Source: DATAGF01 sp963835685 (GTDB lineage: Bacteria; Actinomycetota; Thermoleophilia; Miltoncostaeales; Miltoncostaeaceae). From it: a stretch of DNA of 64,000 bases. The notes beneath the pieces are model-generated. The model was not told where the DNA came from, did no database searches, and saw only the letters and a program-made list of their open reading frames with translations. A program made the translations under genes and the position numbers. The stretch lies in NCBI GenBank assembly GCA_963835685.1, contig CAWIGI010000003.1:16559-80558 (forward strand), in the 5' to 3' direction. Below, piece by piece: positions 24,652 through 32,628 of the stretch. The number at the start of each line of letters is the position of its first letter. Positions within the stretch are counted from its first letter, which is position 1.

Positions 24652-26420
24652 CGTCGGAGGCCCGGATCGGGGCGCCGGAGGGCTGGGGCCTGCCGGACGC
24701 GCCCGTCGGCGGCTCCGTGCGCCTGAGCGGCCGTCTCTGGCCGACCCTGCGCGACCCGCCGGCCGACGCCGAGGCCGTCAGCCACATCCTCATGGTGCGG
24801 GCCGGCCTCGTTCGCCAGCTCGCCGCGGGCCTCTACACGCTGCTGCCCTTCGGGCTGCGGACCATCCGCCGCGCCGAGGCGATCATCCGCGAGGAGATGG
24901 ACCGCATCGGGGCCCAGGAGCTCCAGATGCCGATCCTGCACCCGGCCGAGATCTGGGCCGCGACCGGCCGCTACCCGCTGCCGGAGCAGTTCCGGCTCGA
25001 GGACCGCGCCGGCCGCGAGATGGTGCTCGGCATGACGCACGAGGAGATCATCACCTGGCACGCGGCGCGGGAGATCCGCTCCTACCGCGACCTGCCGCAG
25101 GCCTGGTACCAGATCCAGACCAAGCTCCGCGACGAGCCGCGCGCCAAGAGCGGGATGCTGCGCGTGCGCGAGTTCACGATGAAGGACTCGTACTCGCTCG
25201 ACCGCGATGAGGCCGGCCTCGACGCCTCCTACCAGGCGCACGCGCGGGCCTACGCGCGGATCATGGACCGGTGCGGCCTGCGCTGGTACATGGTCGAGAG
25301 CGACACCGGGATGATGGGCGGGACCGGGGCCCACGAGTTCATGGCGCCCAGCCCCGCCGGCGAGGACAGGATCGTCCGCGACCCGGGCGGGGGATACGCG
25401 GCGAACGTGGAGGTGGCGGGCTCGGTCCCGCGCGAGCCCGACTTCGGCGAGACGCCCGACGCGCCCGCGCCGTTCGACACGCCGGGCGTGGGCACGATCG
25501 AGGAGCTTGCCGCCTTCACCGGCCTGCCCCCGGCGCGGCTGGCCAAGAGCGTGGTCGTGGTCGCCGAGGACGGGCCGGTGCTCGCGCTGGTGCGCGGCGA
25601 GCACGCGCTTCACGAGAAGAAGCTGGGCCGCATCGTCGGCGCCCACCGCCCGGCCCACCCCGAGGAGATCCGCGAGTGGTTCGGCGCCGACCCCGGGTCG
25701 CTCGGGCCGGTCGGCCTGCCCGCGGGCTCGCCGGTGCGCGTGGTCGCCGACGAGACGCTGTCGCGCGGCCACTACGTCACCGGCGCCAACCGCGACGGCG
25801 TGCACCTGAGCGGGGTGGTGCTGGGCCGGGACTTCCAGGCCCGCACCGCCGACATCCGCGAGGTCCTGGTGGGGGAGGCCGACGCCGCGTCGGGCGCCGC
25901 CCTCGTGATGGAGCCGGTCATCGAGGTCGGGAACATCTTCAAGCTGGGGACGCGCTACTCCGAGCCGCTCGGGGCGACCTACCTCGACGCCGACGGGAGG
26001 GAGCGGCCGATCGTGATGGGCTGCTACGGCATCGGCCCCGGCCGGATCGCCGCGGCGGCCATCGAGCAGGGCCACGACGAGGCCGGGATCGTCTGGCCGC
26101 GGGCGATCGCCCCCTTCGACGTCCACCTGGTCCTGATCGGCGCTCCGGACACCCCGCAGTCCGGGCTGGCGGACCGGCTCTACGAGGAGCTGTCCGCGCT
26201 CGGACTCGAGGTGCTCTACGACGACCGCGCCGACACCAAGCCCGGGGAGAAGTTCGTGGAGGCCGAGCTGCTGGGATGCCCGGTCCGGGTGACCGTGGGC
26301 GCCCGCACGCTCCCGGACGGTCCGGTCGAGGTGCAGGTCCGGCGCGGGCGGGAGCGGCGCGACGTGCCCCTGGAGGGGGCGGCCGCCGGGATCCACGCCC
26401 TCTGGGAGGCCTGCGACTGA
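24648..26420 (+). CDS. proS: prolyl-tRNA synthetase, bacterial type
   Basis: Class II aminoacyl-tRNA synthetase of 590 residues. Motif 1 region RQLAAGLYTLLPFGLR and motif 2 QTKLRDEPRAKSGMLRVREFTMKDSYS are near residues 60 and 160. A YbaK-like editing insertion follows at about 255-390 (VVVVAEDGPVLALVRG, HYVTGAN), which deacylates Ala-tRNA-Pro. Motif 3 and the anticodon domain end the protein (GCYGIGPGRIAAA, DDRADTKPGEKF). The cognate tRNA-Pro lies about 400 bases downstream. Confidence 0.96.
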   Translation: MTSEARIGAPEGWGLPDAPVGGSVRLSGRLWPTLRDPPADAEAVSHILMVRAGLVRQLAAGLYTLLPFGLRTIRRAEAIIREEMDRIGAQELQMPILHPAEIWAATGRYPLPEQFRLEDRAGREMVLGMTHEEIITWHAAREIRSYRDLPQAWYQIQTKLRDEPRAKSGMLRVREFTMKDSYSLDRDEAGLDASYQAHARAYARIMDRCGLRWYMVESDTGMMGGTGAHEFMAPSPAGEDRIVRDPGGGYAANVEVAGSVPREPDFGETPDAPAPFDTPGVGTIEELAAFTGLPPARLAKSVVVVAEDGPVLALVRGEHALHEKKLGRIVGAHRPAHPEEIREWFGADPGSLGPVGLPAGSPVRVVADETLSRGHYVTGANRDGVHLSGVVLGRDFQARTADIREVLVGEADAASGAALVMEPVIEVGNIFKLGTRYSEPLGATYLDADGRERPIVMGCYGIGPGRIAAAAIEQGHDEAGIVWPRAIAPFDVHLVLIGAPDTPQSGLADRLYEELSALGLEVLYDDRADTKPGEKFVEAELLGCPVRVTVGARTLPDGPVEVQVRRGRERRDVPLEGAAAGIHALWEACD

Positions 26421-26421
26421 G

Positions 26422-26805
26422 ATGACCGGGATCCGCCTGCAGCACGTGGGGTTCACCTTCCCGCCCGGCCGGGCGGACGACGTGCGCGCCTTCTACGGCG
26501 GGACGCTCGGCATCCCGGAGATGCCGGTGCCGCCGGAGGTGGCCGACAAGGGCTGGGTGTGGTTCGCGACCCGCGACGAGGGCATCGAGCTGCACTTCAT
26601 CCCCCACGAGACGCCGCCCGATCCGGCCCGCCGCCACCACTTCTGCCTCCAGGTCGCCGACCTGGCGGCGACGCAGCGGCGCCTGGAGGCCGCCGGCGCG
26701 CCGCTCATCGACGCGGGCAGCCGCATCCACGGCCGCGAGCGGCTCTTCACCCGCGACCCGCTGGGGAACCTGGTCGAGCTGGTCGAGTTCGTCGAGCTGA
26801 GCTAG
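26422..26805 (+). CDS. VOC family (glyoxalase/bleomycin-resistance-like) protein
   Basis: 127 residues, one vicinal-oxygen-chelate domain. Opening LQHVGFTFPPGRADDVRAFYGG, metal-ligand-type residues in ELHFIP and HHFCLQVADL, and the end RDPLGNLVELVEF are typical. Substrate unknown. The start is two bases after the proS stop, so it is probably in the same transcript. Its TAG stop doubles as the start of a TAGGGT hexamer for tRNA-Pro. Confidence 0.85.
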   Translation: MTGIRLQHVGFTFPPGRADDVRAFYGGTLGIPEMPVPPEVADKGWVWFATRDEGIELHFIPHETPPDPARRHHFCLQVADLAATQRRLEAAGAPLIDAGSRIHGRERLFTRDPLGNLVELVEFVELS

Positions 26806-26808
26806 GGT
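26803..26808 (+). promoter_or_regulatory. -10 hexamer TAGGGT for tRNA-Pro
   Basis: TAGGGT is ten bases before the first base of the mature tRNA-Pro, leaving room for a very short 5' trailer. Confidence 0.35.
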
Positions 26809-26818
26809 TCGCGAACCT

Positions 26819-26892
26819 CGGGGCGTGGCGCAGCCTGGTAGCGCACCCGGCTGGGGGCCGGGCGGTCGCTGGTTCGAATCCAGTCGCCCCGA
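26819..26892 (+). tRNA. tRNA-Pro(GGG)
   Basis: Folds as a full cloverleaf: acceptor CGGGGCG/CGCCCCG, D stem GCGC/GCGC, anticodon stem CCCGG/CCGGG with loop CTGGGGG (anticodon GGG), T arm GCTGG-TTCGAAT-CCAGT, discriminator A. CCA is not encoded. It lies downstream of proS. Confidence 0.93.
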
Positions 26893-26940
26893 CTGAGGCG
26901 GGCCGGAACGCCCCGGCGCCTCCTGGTCGAGGCGGAGGAT

Positions 26941-26975
26941 GGCCAATTGGCCACGTCGCCTGTGGCCAATTGGCC
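26941..26975. promoter_or_regulatory. twin 12-bp palindromes, likely operator
   Basis: Two identical perfect palindromes GGCCAATTGGCC at 26941-26952 and 26964-26975, spaced 23 bp centre to centre. Together they also form a 14-bp inverted repeat with a 7-base loop. There is no T-run, so an intrinsic terminator is unlikely. They end ten bases before AAGAAT (26986-26991), the likely -10 of the next gene, so they would cover its -35 region. Confidence 0.6.
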
Positions 26976-26985
26976 GGCGCCCCCC

Positions 26986-26991
26986 AAGAAT
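26986..26991 (+). promoter_or_regulatory. -10 hexamer AAGAAT for the phosphatidyltransferase gene
   Basis: AAGAAT is six bases before ATG 26998, the same spacing as dxr and ispG, with no Shine-Dalgarno. Confidence 0.4.
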
Positions 26992-26997
26992 GGCGCG

Positions 26998-27558
26998 ATG
27001 CAGCGGAGGTCCCGTCTCGCATGGCTGCCCAACGCCCTCACGCTCGCGCGGCTGGCGGCGCTCCCGGTGCTGCTGGTCGTCCTGATCCGGGCCGAGGGGC
27101 CGACCTCGGTGCCGGCGGCGATCATCTTCGGCGTCGTCGGGGCCACCGACTTCCTGGACGGTGTGCTCGCCAGGCGCCTCGGCGCGGAGAGCCGCTTCGG
27201 CCGCATCGCCGACCCGCTCGCCGACCGCCTGCTGGTGCTGACCGGCCTCGTCGGCGTGATCCTGCTCGACCGGCTGCACCCGGTCGGGCCGGCGATCCTG
27301 ATGTTCCGGGAGACCTTCGTCGTCGTCGCCTACGCGTGGCTCCTGCGACGCGGCATCGAGATGCGGGTGGACATGGCCGGCAAGGTGTCGTCGGCGCTCA
27401 CGATGGTGGCCACCGGCGGGGCGATCCTGCTCGACCAGGCCTGGGTCGACGCCCTCTTCTGGGCCGCCGTCGCGCTCGCCGCCGTGACCCTCCTGAACTA
27501 CTCGAGACAGGCCGCCAAGGCCCTGCGCGCCGGGGGGACGGCCTCGACCACCCCATGA
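26998..27558 (+). CDS. CDP-alcohol phosphatidyltransferase (PgsA-like)
   Basis: 186 residues, four or five membrane segments. N-terminal LPNALTLARLAALPVLL and the catalytic DG...AR...G...D...D region visible as ATDFLDGVLARRLGAESRFGRIADPLADRLL. This is the CDP-alcohol signature with all acidic residues present. Likely transfers a phosphatidyl group from CDP-DAG (the cdsA product) to glycerol-3-phosphate or another alcohol. ATG 26998 is preferred over upstream in-frame codons because they lie inside the operator-like palindromes. Confidence 0.88.
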   Translation: MQRRSRLAWLPNALTLARLAALPVLLVVLIRAEGPTSVPAAIIFGVVGATDFLDGVLARRLGAESRFGRIADPLADRLLVLTGLVGVILLDRLHPVGPAILMFRETFVVVAYAWLLRRGIEMRVDMAGKVSSALTMVATGGAILLDQAWVDALFWAAVALAAVTLLNYSRQAAKALRAGGTASTTP

Positions 27559-27576
27559 GGGTTCGCCCATGACCGC

Positions 27577-27609
27577 TATGCTGGACCGGTCGGCACACGA
27601 GGAGCAGCG
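27577..27609 (+). promoter_or_regulatory. promoter and leader of the RsiG-like gene
   Basis: TATGCT (27577-27582) with a 27-base gap to ATG 27610 and a GAGGAGC ribosome-binding site just before it. One of the leadered starts in this window. Confidence 0.45.
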
Positions 27610-27870
27610 ATGGACGCCCAGCCCGACCTCAGCGCGCTCACGGACGCGCAGCTGAAGGATCTGATCCGCGAGCTCACCGAGGAGGAGCGCGAGGTCTCGA
27701 AGGCGCGGCGCCTGCTGCACGGCCGGATCGAGCTGGCCAAGAGCGAGCTGGTCGGCCGCCTGCGCGGCCGCGACGAGGGCGAGCTGTCGGTCGTCGATGT
27801 GGACGCGCTGAGCCGGATCCTGGCCGGGCGGCTCCCCGACCTCGACCGGCTCGAGGGTGAGCGCGACTGA
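27610..27870 (+). CDS. small RsiG-like coiled-coil protein
   Basis: 86 residues, two predicted helices. Residues 26-41 read E-x3-S-x2-R-x3-H-x3-E. This is close to the c-di-GMP-binding motif E-x3-S-x2-R-x3-Q-x3-D of RsiG, the anti-sigma factor of WhiG-type sigma factors in Streptomyces and Rubrobacter. The Q and D positions are changed to H and E. It could be an RsiG relative or a diverged non-binding homologue. No sigma factor gene lies in the window. The FHA gene follows closely. Confidence 0.55.
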   Translation: MDAQPDLSALTDAQLKDLIRELTEEEREVSKARRLLHGRIELAKSELVGRLRGRDEGELSVVDVDALSRILAGRLPDLDRLEGERD

Positions 27871-27904
27871 CACGGCGGTCCTGCGAGGGGAGGGGGGAGT
27901 CGGG

Positions 27905-28363
27905 ATGTACTGCCCCGAATGCGGGTTCCACAACAGCGACGCCCACAAGTACTGCGGGCGCTGCGGCGCCCTGCTGATCGCCGAGAACCAGGGGACCGGC
28001 GAGATCACCGGGCCGTTCGCGATCAGCGACGAGGAGGCCGAGACGGGCGCGTGGCAGGGCCCCGCGATCGACGGCCCGACCCTGGCGGTGCGCTCCGGGG
28101 GGCCGCCGGGGGCGATCTTCTCGCTCGACCGCGACACCGTGACGGTCGGCCGCGAGCCCACATCGGACGTGTTCCTCGACGACGTCACCGTGTCGCGCAA
28201 CCACGCCGTGATCATCCGCCGGGGCGAAGGGACCTCCCTCCGCGACCTCGGCAGCCTGAACGGCACGTACGTCAACCGGCGCCGGATCGAGCAGGAGGAG
28301 GTGCTCGAGGACGGCGACGAGCTCCAGATCGGCAAGTTCCGCCTCACCTATCTCGCCGGATGA
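27905..28363 (+). CDS. zinc-ribbon/FHA domain protein (GarA-like)
   Basis: 152 residues. N-terminal zinc ribbon with CPECG and CGRCG at about residues 3-22, a linker with EITGPF and EEAETGAWQ, and a C-terminal FHA domain (VTVGREPTSDVFLDDVTVSRNHAVI, LRDLGSLNGTYVN). FHA domains bind phosphothreonine. Position before a MerR gene matches the actinobacterial GarA-FtsR pair, but GarA's N-terminal ETTS phosphosite is not obvious here. ATG 27905 with GGAGGGGGGAG upstream is favoured over GTG 27857. Confidence 0.85.
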   Translation: MYCPECGFHNSDAHKYCGRCGALLIAENQGTGEITGPFAISDEEAETGAWQGPAIDGPTLAVRSGGPPGAIFSLDRDTVTVGREPTSDVFLDDVTVSRNHAVIIRRGEGTSLRDLGSLNGTYVNRRRIEQEEVLEDGDELQIGKFRLTYLAG

Positions 28364-29109
28364 CCGAGCCGCGCCTCATCCCCGACGACGACCCCCCGGC
28401 GGACGGCGGGGGCGGGGGCGCGGCCCGGGCCGACGGCAGCCTGACCATCGGCGCGGTCTGCGATCTGCTGCAGGCGGACTTCCCGTCGATCTCCATCTCG
28501 AAGATCCGCTACCTCGAGGACCAGAAGCTCATCTCGCCGAAGCGGACGCCGGGCGGCTACCGCCTCTACTCGCCGCTCGAGGTCGAGCGCCTGCGCACCA
28601 TCCTCCGCCTTCAGCGCGACGAGTTCCTCCCGCTGCGGGTGATCCGCCAGGAGCTCGAGTCCTCCAGCACGGGCGCGTTCAGCGTCGCCAACCAGGCCAA
28701 GCAGCTCAAGCGCGCCCAGCTCGCCGAGCCCGCCCCCACGCGCCGCTACTCCCCCGAGGAGATCCTGGCGACGACCGGCGCCGACCCGGGGCTGCTGCGG
28801 GCGCTGGAGGAGTACGGCCTGGTCGGCGGCCGCATCGGGGAGGGGTTCGACGAGACCGACCGGGAGGTGGTGCAGACCGCGCTCGAGCTTGCGTCGTACG
28901 GCGTGGAGCCGCGGCACCTGCGGATCTTCCGCGTGGCGGCGGAGCGCGAGGCGGGCCTCCTGGAGCAGCTCCTGGCCGTGGGCATCCGCTCGCGGAACCC
29001 CGAGCGCCGGCGCGAGGCGCTCGAGGCCCTCGAGAACCTCGCCGCCCTCGCCGCCCACATGCGCCACCTCATGCTGATCTCCGAGCTGCGCCAGATCGCC
29101 AGCGGGTGA
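28360..29109 (+). CDS. MerR family regulator, FtsR-like
   Basis: 249 residues. A winged-helix MerR domain at about 30-105: LTIGAVCDLLQADFPSISISKIRYLEDQKLISP in the recognition part, then GGYRLYSPLEVERL. A second helical region follows (YSPEEILATTGADPGLLRALEEYGLV). This two-part layout is that of FtsR, an activator of ftsZ in actinobacteria. ATGA overlaps couple it to the FHA gene and to apt. Confidence 0.85.
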   Translation: MTEPRLIPDDDPPADGGGGGAARADGSLTIGAVCDLLQADFPSISISKIRYLEDQKLISPKRTPGGYRLYSPLEVERLRTILRLQRDEFLPLRVIRQELESSSTGAFSVANQAKQLKRAQLAEPAPTRRYSPEEILATTGADPGLLRALEEYGLVGGRIGEGFDETDREVVQTALELASYGVEPRHLRIFRVAAEREAGLLEQLLAVGIRSRNPERRREALEALENLAALAAHMRHLMLISELRQIASG

Positions 29110-29648
29110 GCGCCGGCGCCTTCGACATCGACGCCGCGATCCGCAAGATCCCCGACCACCCCCACCCGGGGATCCTCTTCTACGACCTGATGCCGCTCTT
29201 CCAGAGCCCGGCGGGGCTCACGGCCTGCGTCGACCGCATGGCCGCTTGGGCCCGCGAGCGTCAGCCCGAGCTGGTCCTCGCCGCGGAGGCCCGGGGGCTG
29301 ATCCTCGGCGGAGCGCTCGCCCAGGCGCTCGGGGTGGGCGTCACGGCGGCGCGCAAGGCCGGCAGGCTTCCCTGGGAGACGGTCGCCGAGTCGTACACGC
29401 TCGAGTACGGCACCGACGCGATCGAGGTCCACCGCGACGCGGTCAGGCCCGGCCAGAAGGTGCTCGTGCACGACGACCTGCTCGCGACGGGCGGCACGGC
29501 CCTCGCGCTGTGCCGGCTGGTGGAGCGGCTCGGGGGCGTCGTCGTGGGCATCGCGGTCGTGGTCGAGCTCGCCTTCCTCGCCGGGCGCGAGGCCCTGCGA
29601 GGCTACGACGTCCTGTCCCTGGTCACGTACGACAGCGAGGCGGCATGA
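29106..29648 (+). CDS. apt: adenine phosphoribosyltransferase
   Basis: Purine salvage: adenine plus PRPP gives AMP. 180 residues. IRKIPDHPHPGILFYDL near the start, EARGLILGGALA and the PRPP-binding loop VLVHDDLLATGGTA near residue 119 are all typical. Starts at GTG 29106 overlapping the MerR stop, and overlaps the glucokinase start by ATGA. Confidence 0.93.
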   Translation: MSAGAFDIDAAIRKIPDHPHPGILFYDLMPLFQSPAGLTACVDRMAAWARERQPELVLAAEARGLILGGALAQALGVGVTAARKAGRLPWETVAESYTLEYGTDAIEVHRDAVRPGQKVLVHDDLLATGGTALALCRLVERLGGVVVGIAVVVELAFLAGREALRGYDVLSLVTYDSEAA

Positions 29649-30448
29649 GAGGGCTCATCGGGGTCGACATCGGCGGCAGCGGGATCAAGGGCGCGGTCGT
29701 CGAGCCGCGGCGCGGCGCCCTCAAGAGCGAGCGGATACGGGTCGCGACGCCGCAGCCGGCGGTCCCCGACGCGGTGGTGGCGGCCACCGCCGGCCTCATC
29801 GCGGAGCTGGGCGTCGACGAGGGTCCGGTGGGGATCGGCCTCCCGAGCCCGATCGTGGGCGGCACGGCGATGATGGCCGCCAACATCGACAAGAGCTGGG
29901 TCGGCGTGAACGCCGTCGAGGCGTTCTCGGAGGCCGTCGGCCGCGAGTGCGTCGTCCTCAACGACGCCGACGCGGCCGGGCTCGCGGAGGTCCGCTTCGG
30001 CGCGGGGAAGGGCGTGCGGGGGGTGGTGCTGCTGCTCACGCTCGGGACCGGGATCGGCTCGGCGCTGTTCGTCGACGGGATCCTGGTGCCGAACACCGAG
30101 CTGGGCCACATCCAGATCCGCGGGAGGGACGCGGAGCGGCGGGCCTCGGCGGGCGCGCGCGAGCGCAAGGGGCTCTCGTACCGCCAGTGGGCGCCGCTGC
30201 TGGACGAGTACCTCGACCGCGTGGACGCCCTGATCTGGCCGGACCTGGTCATCCTCGGCGGCGGCGCCTCCAAGCGCGCCGACCGGTTCCTGCCGCTGCT
30301 CGACGTGAGGCCGCCCGTGGTCGCTGCGACCCTGCTCAACGAGGCGGGGATCATCGGCGCCGCGAAGCGCGCCCGCGAGCTGCTCGCCCCGGCGCCGCGG
30401 CCCAAGGCCCGGCCGCGCCGGAGGCAGCGGAGCCCGGCGGCGGCCTGA
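29645..30448 (+). CDS. ppgK: polyphosphate glucokinase (ROK family)
   Basis: 267 residues. Phosphate loop GVDIGGSGIKGAVV near residue 5, LNDADAAGLAEVRFG with the catalytic Asp region, LTLGTGIGSALFVDG and the polyphosphate-glucokinase hallmark LVPNTELGHIQIRG. The ROK-type Cys cluster is absent, as in actinobacterial PPGKs. Uses polyphosphate or ATP to phosphorylate glucose. The C-terminal tail is Arg/Pro-rich. Coupled to apt by ATGA. Confidence 0.92.
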   Translation: MRGLIGVDIGGSGIKGAVVEPRRGALKSERIRVATPQPAVPDAVVAATAGLIAELGVDEGPVGIGLPSPIVGGTAMMAANIDKSWVGVNAVEAFSEAVGRECVVLNDADAAGLAEVRFGAGKGVRGVVLLLTLGTGIGSALFVDGILVPNTELGHIQIRGRDAERRASAGARERKGLSYRQWAPLLDEYLDRVDALIWPDLVILGGGASKRADRFLPLLDVRPPVVAATLLNEAGIIGAAKRARELLAPAPRPKARPRRRQRSPAAA

Positions 30449-30471
30449 CCCGGCCGGCCGCCGTGGGGCAG

Positions 30472-31249
30472 ATGATCGAGTTCGACGAGGAGGCCTCGCG
30501 GGCGGTCGAGGAGGTCTACGGCACCGCCGACGTCGTCGAGCAGCGGCGGGTCGTCATGGAGGCACTCGCGCCGAGGCCTGGGGAGCGGGCGCTCGACCTG
30601 GGGTGCGGCCCGGGGCTGCTCGCGTGCCAGATCGCCCGCGCGGTCGGCTCCGGGGGCCGTGTCGTGGGCATCGACGCAAGCCCCAGCATGCTGGCGATGG
30701 CCGCGCGCCGGGACGTGCGGGCCCGCGGCCGCGCCGGTCGAGGTCGTCGAGGGCGATGTGGGAGGGCCGCTCCCCGTCGAGGACGGGATCGCCGAACTCG
30801 CCGTCGCGACGCAGGTCTACGAGTACGTCCCCGACATGCCCGCCGCGCTCGCCGAGGCGCGCCGTGCGCTGGCGCCCGGCGGGCGCCTGCTGGTGCTCGA
30901 CACCGACTGGGACTCGGTCGTCTGGCGCTCGCCGGACGACGGGCTGATGCGCCGGGTGCTCGCCGCCTGGGACGAGCACCTGGCCCACCGCGACCTGCCG
31001 CGACGGCTGCCCCAGCTCCTGCGCGAGGCCGGTTTCGCGCTCGAGTCGGCCTCCGTCGTGCCCCTCCTGAACGTCGGCGACGCCCGCGACACCTACAGCG
31101 GCGGCCTGCTGGGGCTGATCGCGGGGTTCGTTCCCGGGCGCGGCGGGGTGAGCGGCGACGAGGCGGAGGCCTGGGCCGCCGGCCTTCGCGAGATGGGGGA
31201 CGACTACTTCTTCGCGATGAACCGGTTCATGTTCCTGGCGAGGCGCTGA
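30472..31249 (+). pseudogene. SAM-dependent methyltransferase, one-base frameshift
   Basis: The first frame from ATG 30472 gives IEFDEEASRAVEEVYGTADVV and motif I ALDLGCGPGLLACQIA, then VVGIDASPSMLAMAARRDVRA. After 30722-30724 (CCC) the frame shifts. The rest (VEVVEGDVGGPLPVEDGIAE to NRFMFLARR) is read one base on. Deleting one C gives DVRAAAAPVEVVEGD and 258 residues. Both halves are intact, so a sequence error or very recent mutation is likely. GTG 30463 is an alternative start. Confidence 0.75.
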
Positions 31250-31255
31250 GGTCGG

Positions 31256-32035
31256 TCAGGCGCGGGCGATCAGCGAGTGCCACTCGTTCTCGAGCCGGTA
31301 CGCGCCGCCCGCCGTCCGGTAGGGCGCCGCCGCCTCGAGGACCGCCGCCGCGACGGCCTCCTCGCCCCGGGCCTCGATCGCCTCGACGACCGGGCCGGGC
31401 GACAGCAGCCTGCGGAGCAGGGCCGCCTCGTCGGCGAACTCGAGCGCGAACCGCGCGTCGAAGGCGGCCAGCGGCGTCAGCCCGGCCTCGGTGGCCAATC
31501 CCTCCAGCACGCCCGGCTGCGAGAGCGGGGGCGCGGACGGGGCGATCGGCGCCGGGCGCAGCGCCCGGATGGCCTGCAGGACGGGGGTGAGGTCGCACCG
31601 CTCGGCCCGCCCCCAGACCTGGATCAGCACTGTCGCGCCGGGCTTGGCGACGCGGCTCGCCTCGCGGAGGGCCGCGACCATGTCGTCGGCGAAGAAGAAC
31701 GAGTTGAAGCCCGTCACGAGGTCGAAGGCGTCGTCGCCCCAGGGGAGGCGCTGCATGTCGCCGATCCGCAGGTCCGCCTCCGGCAGCCGGCGGCGCGCGA
31801 CCTCCAGCAGCCCCTCGGAGGCGTCGAGCCCGGAGGTCCGCGCGCCCCGGTCGGCGGCCATCCGGAGGAACACGCCCGAGCCGCACCCGATGTCGAGGAC
31901 CGCGTGTCCGGGCGCGATCCCCACGCGCGCGATCGCGGCCTCGTACTTCGGTGCCTCGGCGGCCTCCTCCTCGGCCCAGGCCTCCGCCCGGGCGCCCCAG
32001 AGGCTGCCGTGCCGCACGGCGCTCAGGGTCGTCAT
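31256..32035 (-). CDS. class I SAM-dependent methyltransferase
   Basis: 259 residues. Motif I HAVLDIGCGSGVFLRMA near residue 46, SGLDASEGLLEVAR, and FNSFFFADDMVAALRE as motif IV region; Methyltransf_11 type. ATG 32035 lies just left of a PadR-type regulator gene read in the opposite direction, with only 29 bases between. It is probably regulated by that protein. Convergent end with the methyltransferase at 30472; these two are not close paralogues by eye. Confidence 0.85.
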   Translation of the reverse strand: MTTLSAVRHGSLWGARAEAWAEEEAAEAPKYEAAIARVGIAPGHAVLDIGCGSGVFLRMAADRGARTSGLDASEGLLEVARRRLPEADLRIGDMQRLPWGDDAFDLVTGFNSFFFADDMVAALREASRVAKPGATVLIQVWGRAERCDLTPVLQAIRALRPAPIAPSAPPLSQPGVLEGLATEAGLTPLAAFDARFALEFADEAALLRRLLSPGPVVEAIEARGEEAVAAAVLEAAAPYRTAGGAYRLENEWHSLIARA

Positions 32036-32064
32036 ACCGGAGTTGTATACTACGGAACAGAGTT
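32036..32064. promoter_or_regulatory. 29-bp divergent promoter between methyltransferase and padR
   Basis: The palindromic core GTATAC (32045-32050) supplies TATACT toward the PadR gene and TATACA on the other strand. No ribosome-binding site is present on either side. A dimeric repressor bound at this palindrome could silence both genes, including its own. Confidence 0.5.
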
Positions 32065-32628
32065 ATGGCGAACGATGAGCTGAGCCTCTTCTCGTACGAG
32101 ATCATGGGCCTGGTCGGCCGCACCGGCGCCGGCGCCCACGATCTCCTGCGCATGGCCCGGCGCGGCCGGATCCTCGACTGGGCCGGCGAGAGCCAGTACT
32201 ACGCCGAGCCCAAGCGGCTGGCCGCTCTCGGCTACCTGGACGCGAGCAAGGCGCCCGGCAAGACCCGTGAGCGGACGGTCTACACGCTGACCGACAAGGG
32301 CCTGAAGGCCCTGCGCGAGTACGCGCGGACGCCGGCCCGCCTCACCCCGCTGAAGAGCGAGCCGCTGCTGCGCCTGCTGATCGCCGACCTGGTCGGCGAT
32401 GCCCCGACCCGCGAGAGCCTCGCGGCGTTGCGGGCCGACATCGCCGACATCCGGTCGCGGCTCGACGAAGGGGAGGCCAGCGCCCGCTCGCTCCCGCACC
32501 GCGAGGTCTACCTGCTGCTGGTCATCGGCTTCCTGCGGCGGTTCCTCGACCTCCACGCCGACCTGATCGACGAGGTCGAGACCGGCCTCCCCGAGGCCGG
32601 CCGGGAGGGTCAGGCGGCCGCGAGGTAG
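32065..32628 (+). CDS. PadR family transcriptional regulator
   Basis: 187 residues. Winged-helix N-terminal domain (MGLVGRTGAGAHDLLRMARRG, SQYYAEPKRLAALGYLDASK, RTVYTLTDKGLKALREY) followed by a helical C-terminal dimerisation region. PadR proteins are usually autoregulated repressors of a neighbouring gene; here the divergent methyltransferase is the obvious target. Its 3' end overlaps the convergent M32 peptidase by 19 bases. Confidence 0.88.
   Translation: MANDELSLFSYEIMGLVGRTGAGAHDLLRMARRGRILDWAGESQYYAEPKRLAALGYLDASKAPGKTRERTVYTLTDKGLKALREYARTPARLTPLKSEPLLRLLIADLVGDAPTRESLAALRADIADIRSRLDEGEASARSLPHREVYLLLVIGFLRRFLDLHADLIDEVETGLPEAGREGQAAAR

Noticed and set aside
26941..26975. Intrinsic terminator of tRNA-Pro
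   Set aside because: No T-run, and each arm is itself a complete palindrome, which fits an operator better. Not fully excluded.
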